Assembly (NCBI GenBank): GCA_035455245.1
Contig: DATIFN010000017.1
Span: 1 to 9,618 of the forward strand
DNA: 9,618 nt
Direction: 5' to 3'
Origin: UBA8516 sp035455245
GTDB lineage: Archaea > Thermoproteota > Nitrososphaeria > Nitrososphaerales > Nitrosopumilaceae
Positions 1 to 5,259 of this stretch are shown piece after piece. The notes beneath the pieces are model-generated. The model did not search any database. It was not told where the DNA came from and worked only from the letters and a program-made list of their open reading frames with translations. The first letter of the stretch is position 1, and each line of letters opens with the position of its first letter. The position numbers were made by a program, and so were the translations under genes.

Positions 1-198
1 ATGGCAGTATTGACTGTAATTATTTTGTACAATGTTTGGTTTGTCAACAGTTGCCCAATAAAGCACGTGTCTGTTGTAAATGAATTAAATCAATTTCAAA
101 AAACCTTGGATCCTGAGTTATGTGATGATCTTTTAAACAAAATAATTGAATTAAATGATGAATGTGGAATTGAAATTGAACCCATTGATTGTGGCTAG
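1..198 (+). CDS. C-terminal part of a small membrane-anchored Cys-containing protein
   Basis: I do not recognise a named family. The readable part is 65 residues. A hydrophobic stretch (about residues 2-16) is followed by a hydrophilic, acidic tail with four cysteines at C18, C41, C55 and C64. This looks like a single membrane anchor or signal segment with a small extracytoplasmic domain that could form two disulfides. The frame begins with an ATG exactly at the window edge and the hydrophobic run has no charged residues before it, so the true N-terminus may lie upstream. The stop is TAG at 196-198, sharing the CTAG palindrome with the stop of the convergent LysE-type gene. A T8 run at 290-297 is a possible transcript end. 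I am fairly sure it is a real gene and unsure of its function. Confidence 0.6.
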   Translation: MAVLTVIILYNVWFVNSCPIKHVSVVNELNQFQKTLDPELCDDLLNKIIELNDECGIEIEPIDCG

Positions 199-812
199 CC
201 CAATGCTTCCTTGGTAAAAACTATTCCAAAATATATCAAAATACCACTTATCGCAATCATAAACATGCCGTAGGTTTTGTTTGATAAAATTTTTTTTCCT
301 TTCGAAGAAAGAAATGACACGGTACCAAGCCACGCAAAGTCCATCCAGATGTGGAAAACAAACATTAACCCAATTCCTGCGAATGAAGCAATAACAAGAG
401 CGTCCGAAATTAGTTTAAGTCCTATGGTAAACCACCAGATAAGAAAGAATGGATTTAATGCACTAAGCATTATCCCTGCAAGAAATGGTCCGTGTTTTCC
501 TTCAAAAACAACATTTGGTTTTTTTAGAACCGATCTGATTTGGATTCCTGCAAAAACAAAAAGACTTATCGCACCACAAAATGAAATTATTTCCCTAAAC
601 TGAGGTACTATTTCAAGGGAGATTGCACCTATTCCTAGTAAAATTACCAGAGGTAGCTCAACCGCTGTGTGACCATATGCCATCTTTAATCCTGCCTTGA
701 TTCCTCCTTTCAGGCCATATGCTATGTTTGCAGCAAAAAGTGGGCCAGGTGACATTACTCCCGAGATGGAAATTACTATTACTGCAACAGCAAATTCTGC
801 AAGCTGCACCAT
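195..812 (-). CDS. LysE/RhtB-family amino-acid (or small solute) exporter
   Basis: This 205-residue protein is the usual length for the LysE/RhtB export superfamily, inner-membrane carriers that expel amino acids or related metabolites. The first helix (about 5-28) runs into the family signature SPGP (21-24), followed by regularly spaced glycines (G33, G36, G37, G41, G47). A second hallmark, L119-N120-P121, sits in a helix at about 111-130. Hydrophobic segments near 5-28, 50-69, 76-94, 111-131, 138-158 and 181-200 give about six membrane spans, with a basic loop at 92-107. The start is ATG at 812; a TATA-like TTATATC lies 26 bases upstream (835-841), so the transcript is probably leaderless and separate from the gene upstream on the same strand. 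Substrate cannot be told from sequence. Its stop overlaps that of the convergent gene at 195-198. Confidence 0.9.
   Translation of the reverse strand: MVQLAEFAVAVIVISISGVMSPGPLFAANIAYGLKGGIKAGLKMAYGHTAVELPLVILLGIGAISLEIVPQFREIISFCGAISLFVFAGIQIRSVLKKPNVVFEGKHGPFLAGIMLSALNPFFLIWWFTIGLKLISDALVIASFAGIGLMFVFHIWMDFAWLGTVSFLSSKGKKILSNKTYGMFMIAISGILIYFGIVFTKEALG
290..297 (+). terminator. Oligo-T8 tract, possible end of the first gene's transcript
   Basis: An uninterrupted run of eight T on the plus strand lies 92 bases after the first gene's stop, inside the antisense of the LysE-type gene, where it falls in lysine codons. Archaeal termination often uses such runs, but it may simply reflect the encoded lysines. 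Confidence 0.2.
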
Positions 813-834
813 TTCAATTCAGAGATAAAGTTTT

Positions 835-841
835 GATATAA
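835..841 (-). promoter_or_regulatory. TATA-like box of the LysE-type gene
   Basis: On the minus strand the 33-base gap before the exporter holds TTATATC, centred about 26 bases from the ATG at 812. That is the archaeal TATA-to-start-site distance, so transcription would begin at or next to the start codon. The box is inferred from spacing and composition only. Confidence 0.45.
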
Positions 842-845
842 GGGT

Positions 846-1094
846 TTAATACGAAAATATTTTACAGTCTTTATCTGCTATTTCTTTTAAAAAATTAAGA
901 ACTTGTTCGGTACTGTAACAATATGTGAATTCCTCTTTTTGTTTTGTAGATGTGTTTATACAATATCTTTTAGCGGATTTATTTATGAATAACATATTAG
1001 ATTTATTTTCTATCCTGATTCCTTCATCTAGATCAAGAACTTGAATAAACTTTTCAAGCTGATTTTTCGATATCTCTTTTTCTTGGTAGGTCAT
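846..1094 (-). CDS. Uncharacterised 82-residue protein coupled to the PAC2-family gene
   Basis: I do not recognise this family. The protein is small, soluble and charged, with an acidic/lysine-rich N-terminal helix (about 4-20), a likely beta section around 26-46 (R27-I-E, L35-F-I-N, Y44-C-I-N), and a C-terminal helix at about 62-73. It has cysteines at C45, C59 and C77 and no signal peptide or membrane segment. Its ATG (1094-1092) overlaps the TGA of the PAC2 gene in ATGA (1091-1094), so the two are almost certainly co-transcribed and translationally coupled. That suggests a partner in the same process, possibly proteasome assembly or regulation, which is inference from context only. It ends in Ser-Tyr, so it does not itself carry a penultimate-Tyr HbYX tail. 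The stop is TAA at 848-846, 33 bases before the exporter gene. Confidence 0.75.
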   Translation of the reverse strand: MTYQEKEISKNQLEKFIQVLDLDEGIRIENKSNMLFINKSAKRYCINTSTKQKEEFTYCYSTEQVLNFLKEIADKDCKIFSY

Positions 1095-1801
1095 CCATAC
1101 ATTGCATCCCTAATTGGTTCTGCATCTTCCTCGGTTTTTTTCATATTCTGTTCCACTACCTCTGCCTCTTGTAGAAGGGATTTTAGATCACAAGATGTTC
1201 CTGGTACAATCTTTGACATTGCCATACAAACTTGAGCGCCAGCTCTGAAATCAGGTCCGCTTTCTTTGGAGTTAAACAAAAGAACTATGACATTTGTATT
1301 TGATAATACTCCCTCATTTAGCAAAATTCCAGGAATCCCAGGAATAGTACCCTGAGATAACAATGGTATGTCTGCGTTTTTCAGCTTCTTTTTCGCATCC
1401 TCCGTACTACCTACTCCTATGATAGCGTCTGGTTCATCACTTCTTATTGCTGAACTGCTAATTATATAGGAGCACTTGTGTTTGTTTGCCCATTCTAACA
1501 TGGCTTTTGCAACCTGCCTGTGAAGAGATTCATGAGGTGTGAGATAGGATGAAAAAACTGCTACTCTAAGATCATTATTTACAAAAATTCTTGCAGGAAA
1601 GTTTGGAACCCCATCTTTTATGATAGTAAGAGGGGGAAAAAGATCTGAATCAATAACACCAGCTATCTCAAACTGTACGGTATTAATCATTGATTCAGTA
1701 GCAATGGCATTGGCAAGTCCGGCATAAGGAAAACCATCTAAGAGGTAACCTCCTTCAATATTGATTTGCTTGATTTCTCGTATGATTATATCAGAAACCA
1801 T
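1091..1801 (-). CDS. PAC2-family proteasome assembly chaperone homologue with HbYX-like tail
   Basis: PAC2-family proteins (archaeal PbaA/PbaB-like, related to eukaryotic proteasome assembly chaperones) bind the 20S proteasome alpha ring as assembly factors or ATP-independent activators. Recognisable family features, numbered from the ATG at 1801, are the N-terminal GGYLLDGFPYAGLANAIA stretch (17-34), the ESM motif (36-38), and a following region resembling FPP...P.RI.V (55-73). A conserved SS segment occurs near 115-117 and IPGI at 153-156 and 156-159. Residues after about 205 form a charged helical tail ending Met-Tyr-Gly, matching the hydrophobic-Tyr-X (HbYX) docking motif. Translation could also begin at a TTG at 1816 (241 residues). 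I prefer ATG 1801 (236 residues) because the TATA-like box at 1826-1833 puts the transcript start near 1803. The stop overlaps the next gene by ATGA. Confidence 0.85.
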   Translation of the reverse strand: MVSDIIIREIKQINIEGGYLLDGFPYAGLANAIATESMINTVQFEIAGVIDSDLFPPLTIIKDGVPNFPARIFVNNDLRVAVFSSYLTPHESLHRQVAKAMLEWANKHKCSYIISSSAIRSDEPDAIIGVGSTEDAKKKLKNADIPLLSQGTIPGIPGILLNEGVLSNTNVIVLLFNSKESGPDFRAGAQVCMAMSKIVPGTSCDLKSLLQEAEVVEQNMKKTEEDAEPIRDAMYG

Positions 1802-1825
1802 TATTTTTTCTAACAATCGTCATCC

Positions 1826-1833
1826 TATTAAAT
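1826..1833 (-). promoter_or_regulatory. TATA-like box of the PAC2 operon
   Basis: The minus strand reads ATTTAATA, centred about 28 bases before the ATG at 1801. It predicts a leaderless or near-leaderless transcript and is the main reason to reject the upstream TTG at 1816 as start. Confidence 0.45.
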
Positions 1834-2066
1834 CATCGATGTGAAAATGACCTCTTTATTAGCTTCTCAGAAACATAAATTCTAAATTGACTGGTTGAAA
1901 TCATTCTTGACCAATTTATTATTTGAACATAATTTTCTTTAAACGTGCCATCAAGATAACAAACGCTTCTTAGGGATAGACAGGCACTTACTTTTGGTAT
2001 TGTTCCACTTCGGATCTGACCAAATTTGTTTTTGATGATTGGTATAGTACGAATAACTAACCAAAG
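1833..2066 (-). pseudogene. Start-less 77-codon open frame, possible gene remnant
   Basis: Between a TAA at 2069-2067 and a TGA at 1835-1833 the minus strand is uninterrupted for 77 codons. The translation has a plausible protein-like composition, with basic residues, mixed hydrophobics, two cysteines and few repeats, but I recognise no family. The first in-frame standard start is an ATG at codon 55, leaving only 23 residues. It could be the 3' remnant of a decayed gene, a gene with a non-standard ATA/ATT start, or chance in AT-rich DNA. Its 3' end runs into the PAC2 promoter. Confidence is low. Confidence 0.15.
2039..2064. repeat. Imperfect inverted repeat upstream of the RAM-domain operon
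   Basis: TTGGTATAG (2039-2047) and CTAACCAA (2057-2064) are inverted copies apart from one extra A in the left arm, separated by nine bases. It lies about 33 bases upstream of the TATA-like box of the RAM operon. It could be an operator for a dimeric regulator or a weak hairpin; a chance match is also possible. Confidence 0.2.
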
Positions 2067-2096
2067 TTAATCCAAATCGCGTCCTTTATGGATATG

Positions 2097-2104
2097 ATTT
2101 TATT
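2097..2104 (+). promoter_or_regulatory. TATA-like box of the RAM-ligase-GNAT operon
   Basis: ATTTTATT is centred about 26 bases before the GTG start at 2126, so the transcript is predicted to be leaderless. This agrees with the absence of any Shine-Dalgarno-like sequence before the GTG. Confidence 0.4.
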
Positions 2105-2125
2105 TGGCAAAAATAGACCTCCCTT

Positions 2126-2371
2126 GTGGAGACATTATACATACTCATAAACTGTGACTTGGGTTCAGAAGTAGATATTATCAATGAGTTTATGAAAATA
2201 CCTGAGGTAAAAGAAGTAAGGGGAACCTATGGAGTTTATGACATCTTCGTAAAACTTCAAGGCGAGACAAGGGAGGCTTTGGAAAACATAATCACACACA
2301 AGATCCGTCGGATCCCAAAGATTCGTTCCACTGTGACTCTGTCTCCAATCCTGGCTCAAGGCGGACGATAA
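2126..2371 (+). CDS. Stand-alone Lrp/AsnC ligand-binding (RAM) domain protein
   Basis: This 81-residue protein matches the RAM (regulation of amino-acid metabolism) half of Lrp/AsnC regulators and has no helix-turn-helix. The beta-alpha-beta-beta-alpha-beta order is visible: strand LYILINCD (4-11), helix SEVDIINEFMKI (14-25), V28-K-E-V-R-G-T-Y-G with the typical GxYD (33-39) leading into strand DIFVKLQGE (39-47), helix REALENIITHKIR (49-61), then I65-RSTVTLSP. Such domains dimerise and assemble into octamers that bind amino acids between subunits; free-standing ones may modulate full-length Lrp proteins or sense ligands alone. The GTG start is forced by an in-frame TAG at 2114-2116. The stop is 8 bases before the ligase gene, so the two share an operon and the RAM protein may sense the ligase's substrate or product (inference). 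Confidence 0.9.
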   Translation: METLYILINCDLGSEVDIINEFMKIPEVKEVRGTYGVYDIFVKLQGETREALENIITHKIRRIPKIRSTVTLSPILAQGGR

Positions 2372-2379
2372 ATCCAAAA

Positions 2380-3540
2380 ATGCTCAAATTGTTCAATTCT
2401 TTTTCTGAAGAAAAAGAAGACTTTGAACCTTTTGATAAACCAGATGTTAAGATATTCATTTGTGGGCCAACCTTGTATGATTACACACATCTAGGACATG
2501 CTCGAATTTTTCTTACCTATGATCTCTTATGCAGGTATCTAAAAAGTCAGGATTTTAAAACTGATGTTCTTGTTAACATGACGGATATTAATCAAAACGT
2601 CTTTAACAAAGCCCTTAGTCAACAAACAGATTATCACGCACTAACTAGATTTTATTCTGATGAATTCATCAAAGACCTTAATCTTTTAAACATTCATACC
2701 ATCACAAGACTTGCCCATGTTTCAGATTATGTTCCTACTATAGTAAAACATATTTCCTATCTGATAAAAAACAATTACGCTTATTCTGCTAATGGCAATA
2801 TCTATTTTGACACACAATCAATTTTGAATTATGGCAAAATTTCAAAGCAATCAAGAGAACAATTGAAATTACATCGTTTGGACATTGGTCCCAATAAAAA
2901 AAATCCAGAAGATTTTATGTTGTGGAATTGTTCAGAAGATTTCGGTTTTTCATGGAATGGGGATTTTGGAAACGGTGTACCCTGGTGGCACATACAAGAT
3001 ACAACCGTAGCTTTTGAAAACTTTGGGTTACATTATGACATACATGGAGGTGCCAAGGAACTTGCATATCCTCACCATGATGCTCATCTAGCTCAATACA
3101 AAGCTATGACTGGAATAGAAAACCCCGTAAAACGGTGGATGTACATAGGACTGGTTTTATCAAAAGGTGAAAAGATGTCAAAATCGCTTGGCAACATGGT
3201 TTTGGCTCGTGATTTAGTGTATGGCCATGGGCAAAATTTATTGCGACTCTATTTATTTTCAACTCACTATCGCGATGATATCGATTACACAAATGAAAGT
3301 CTGTTAGATAAAAAGAAATTCTTGGAAAAAATCTATCACGTTAAAAATAAAAAATCTGATACAACTTCTCCCACAGTTTCTATTTTAATGAAGGATTTTA
3401 TCAAGAATCTTGATGATGACCTAAATTCGCCAAAAGCACTCGAAATCTTTGAAAAAATATGTGATTTGACATTACAAAATGAAACCATCAGTGAGAATGA
3501 TTTTAGCAAAATCATTAACATAATTGGTCTTTCATTATGA
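2380..3540 (+). CDS. Cysteinyl-tRNA-synthetase-like ligase with altered zinc site and short C-terminus
   Basis: This class I synthetase fold is clearly of the CysRS/MshC kind. It has C28-GPTLYDYTHLGHAR (HIGH motif at 37-40), NMTDIN (66-71), NPEDFMLW (175-182), WWHI (202-205), DIHGG (220-224), PHHDAH (231-236) and KMSKSLGN (265-272). ATP activation of an amino acid is therefore well supported. The substrate is not. In E. coli CysRS zinc is held by C28, C209, H234 and E238 and grips the cysteine thiol. Here C28 and H232 remain, but C209 is D207 and E238 is H236. The usual TDxDDK is TDINQN. At 386 residues it is about 75 shorter than E. coli CysRS: the DDDLNSP helical region (345-351) is present and the anticodon-side extension is absent. 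It could be the organism's CysRS or a paralogue ligating an amino acid to a small molecule, as MshC does. The TGA overlaps the GNAT start. Confidence 0.85.
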   Translation: MLKLFNSFSEEKEDFEPFDKPDVKIFICGPTLYDYTHLGHARIFLTYDLLCRYLKSQDFKTDVLVNMTDINQNVFNKALSQQTDYHALTRFYSDEFIKDLNLLNIHTITRLAHVSDYVPTIVKHISYLIKNNYAYSANGNIYFDTQSILNYGKISKQSREQLKLHRLDIGPNKKNPEDFMLWNCSEDFGFSWNGDFGNGVPWWHIQDTTVAFENFGLHYDIHGGAKELAYPHHDAHLAQYKAMTGIENPVKRWMYIGLVLSKGEKMSKSLGNMVLARDLVYGHGQNLLRLYLFSTHYRDDIDYTNESLLDKKKFLEKIYHVKNKKSDTTSPTVSILMKDFIKNLDDDLNSPKALEIFEKICDLTLQNETISENDFSKIINIIGLSL

Positions 3541-4244
3541 TCCAAAAGATAGAAGAAAATGAATTTGGCTTTACTAATACATGGAGTAAAATGACAAAAC
3601 TGGAGTGTGGACTCTTTTTTGCAAACCCAAATCTTCCAAACGATGTCTTCTTTGATAAATTAACCAACATTACATGTCTGAGCGAAAAAATGATAGATGA
3701 AGCACTTGTTTTATTTGAAAAAAACAAAACACAGCCATTTGTTTATGTGTTGGACAACCCCCAACTCGAAGAATTATTACACAAAAAAAACTTTAGATTA
3801 TATGATACACATCACATTATGAAAAAATCCATTTCATCAGAAATGGAGCATAGTCCGGTTCATCACATTACAAAAAAAGACACACTTTTGTGGACGGAGG
3901 TTTTTTGCAAATCTTATGATTGCCTTGATTGGACCGAAGAAGTAAATTCCATCGTACGTAATTCCATTTCTGGTACAGAATATCTTGTAGATTCGGATTA
4001 CAATGCTTCATGTGTCGCTCTGTATGAAACAAATTCTATATTGGGACTGTATTGCCTTGGGACTGTTCCCATATACAGGAAGAAAGGATTGGCAAAATCA
4101 CTGATCAATTATGCGTTAAATCAGGTACTGAACAAAAATTTGGATTTTTTAATGCTTGAAACATATGCACGGGATGATTTACTAAAATTTTATTCCAATT
4201 TGGGTTTCGAACAGATCTATGAAAAAAAGGTTTACACTATTTGA
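3537..4244 (+). CDS. GNAT-family N-acetyltransferase with two GNAT-like halves
   Basis: GNAT enzymes transfer an acyl group from acyl-CoA to an amine. The C-terminal half (about 105-235) is a complete small GNAT domain. The acetyl-CoA loop follows strand GLYCLGTVP (170-178) as R181-K-K-G184-L-A186, matching (Q/R)xxGx(G/A), then helix AKSLINYALNQVL (186-198). The closing motif LLKFYSNLGFEQIYEK (215-230) includes Y219, a usual acid position. The N-terminal half (1-100) ends in a similar FVYVLDN...LEELLHKKNFRLYDTHHIMKK pattern (68-97) but lacks a CoA loop, so it looks like a degenerate first GNAT repeat. ATGA at 3537-3540 is shared with the ligase stop, implying translational coupling and a shared pathway. 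It may acetylate the ligase's product, as MshD does after MshC. The last 8 bases overlap the convergent deoxyhypusine synthase gene. Confidence 0.85.
   Translation: MIQKIEENEFGFTNTWSKMTKLECGLFFANPNLPNDVFFDKLTNITCLSEKMIDEALVLFEKNKTQPFVYVLDNPQLEELLHKKNFRLYDTHHIMKKSISSEMEHSPVHHITKKDTLLWTEVFCKSYDCLDWTEEVNSIVRNSISGTEYLVDSDYNASCVALYETNSILGLYCLGTVPIYRKKGLAKSLINYALNQVLNKNLDFLMLETYARDDLLKFYSNLGFEQIYEKKVYTI
4222..4228 (-). terminator. Oligo-T tract after the deoxyhypusine synthase gene
   Basis: The minus strand has seven T in a row starting 8 bases after the synthase TAG (4239-4237). Archaeal transcription commonly stops at such T tracts without a hairpin. It lies inside the 3' coding end of the convergent GNAT gene, where it encodes lysines. 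Confidence 0.35.
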
Positions 4245-5235
4245 GCTTTGAAAGCAATGCAGAATAGAGGAATGGGAAAATGGTTGTAGCTTCTGCGTGT
4301 ATGGTTGTCTGCCTTGCCTTTTGAGTTACTTTGCCCCATGAAATTGCTTCTCTAACCAGCGCACCGCTAAGACTTCCATCAAATTCTTGTGCTGTTGTGA
4401 TATACACTGCATAATCAAGTCCATCTCGGTATTGATTCCACCACAAGGTATGATGTTTTGATATGCCTCCTCCAATCATGAGTGCCCCAGATTTTTTTGC
4501 CTTGAATATCAATCCTGAAAGAAGGTCTCCATCGGACGCAACGTTGAGTTTGAAATCATTGTGTTTTTGGGTAAAAAGCCAGATTTGACTGCCTACTGCC
4601 CCATCCATTATTCCTGGGACAATTACTGGTATGTTGTTTTTATAAGCCCAATAAAGAAATGATCCTTCGCCTAGATTTTCACCTATCATCTTTGTGATTT
4701 CAGCTGTCGACATTTCCTTTTTTCCATTCTTGTAGATTTTTTCAAGAAATGTTTGCATCTTTTCCTCAATCAGAGGACCATAGCTATCCATTGGTACGAG
4801 CACATTTCCTAGTCTATGTATGTGTTGATCTGCAAGCTCGCTGTCATCAAGTGTAAACGAACCTTCTAAATAATTTGAAAAATATCTTGCAATGTCATGA
4901 TCTAACGCACCACAAGTTGTAATCACGACATCAAACATTTTATTTTTTATCATGTCTTTAATTATTCCTCGAAGTCCAGTTGATGTAACCGCCCCAACAA
5001 AAGACAAAAACTTTAGACAGTGTTTATCTTCAATCATTGCAGACAAAATATCTAATCCGTCAACAAGATTTCTTGACTCGAATCCTCCAGACTTTGACAT
5101 TTCATCAAAGATATTTTGTATGTTATCCCCTTTTTTTATAGAAATGTCTTTTACTGGTCTACCTGGTTTTATCACAAAACCTGAATTAAGATCGGGTAAT
5201 AAAATCCTGTGCACCAAAGATTTTGGCAGAATCAA
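4237..5235 (-). CDS. dys: Deoxyhypusine synthase
   Basis: DHS uses NAD to move an aminobutyl group from a polyamine onto one lysine of translation factor aIF5A in the cytoplasm. The 332 residues fit the family. Visible landmarks are GRPVKD (25-30), GGFESRNLVDGLDIL (50-64), the NAD-fold segment FDVVITTCGALDHDIAR (101-117), GGGISKHH (255-262), TAQEFDGS (281-288) and SWGK (299-302). K302 aligns with the catalytic lysine of human DHS (K329), H261 with H288, E296 with E323 and W300 with W327. Human D316, a polyamine contact, is L289 here. I recall this as common in archaeal forms, some of which use agmatine. The TTG start at 5235 is the first after an in-frame TAA at 5244-5242; TTG 5217 and GTG 5214 are alternatives. 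It is convergent with the GNAT gene and divergent from the inositol-phosphate synthase gene. Confidence 0.95.
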   Translation of the reverse strand: MILPKSLVHRILLPDLNSGFVIKPGRPVKDISIKKGDNIQNIFDEMSKSGGFESRNLVDGLDILSAMIEDKHCLKFLSFVGAVTSTGLRGIIKDMIKNKMFDVVITTCGALDHDIARYFSNYLEGSFTLDDSELADQHIHRLGNVLVPMDSYGPLIEEKMQTFLEKIYKNGKKEMSTAEITKMIGENLGEGSFLYWAYKNNIPVIVPGIMDGAVGSQIWLFTQKHNDFKLNVASDGDLLSGLIFKAKKSGALMIGGGISKHHTLWWNQYRDGLDYAVYITTAQEFDGSLSGALVREAISWGKVTQKARQTTIHAEATTIFPFLYSALLSKLK

Positions 5236-5241
5236 AAGTAA

Positions 5242-5248
5242 TTAATAT
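5242..5248 (+). promoter_or_regulatory. TATA-like box of the inositol-phosphate synthase gene
   Basis: TTAATAT is centred near 5245 and predicts transcription from about 5271. That would favour the in-frame TTG at 5281 over the TTG at 5260 as start codon. It overlaps the predicted 5' end of the divergent synthase transcript. Confidence 0.35.
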
Positions 5249-5259
5249 GATGGAATAAT

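Larger units (their letters stand above)
1802..2125. other. Longest gene-free stretch: two promoters and a start-less open frame
   Basis: This 324-base spacer separates the divergent PAC2 and RAM-domain operons. It holds the PAC2 TATA-like box near one end and the RAM-gene box near the other, which explain only the outer 40 bases or so on each side. Between them, the minus strand is open for 77 codons from 2066 to a TGA at 1833-1835, but has no ATG, GTG or TTG until codon 55, so it is not a normal gene. A shorter overlapping minus-strand frame with a TTG start gives only about 36 residues. An imperfect inverted repeat sits at 2039-2064. I see no tRNA, no strong terminator hairpin and no known riboswitch. 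A small RNA is possible but nothing shows it. Confidence 0.5.

Noticed and set aside
277..603. 108-codon plus-strand open frame opposite the LysE-type gene
   Set aside because: It is the antisense shadow of a clear six-helix exporter. Its translation has no family features and no promoter of its own.
1802..1816. TTG at 1816 as start of the PAC2 gene
   Set aside because: The TATA-like box at 1826-1833 would start transcription near 1803, downstream of that TTG. ATG 1801 also gives the more usual family N-terminus.
1802..2125. tRNA, CRISPR array, insertion sequence or attachment site in the large spacer
   Set aside because: No cloverleaf or T-loop consensus, no spaced direct repeats, no transposase fragment or target duplication was found on reading both strands.
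4952..5245. Plus-strand open frame of 97 codons opposite deoxyhypusine synthase
   Set aside because: It is a shadow of a well-conserved enzyme gene and shows no independent motif.
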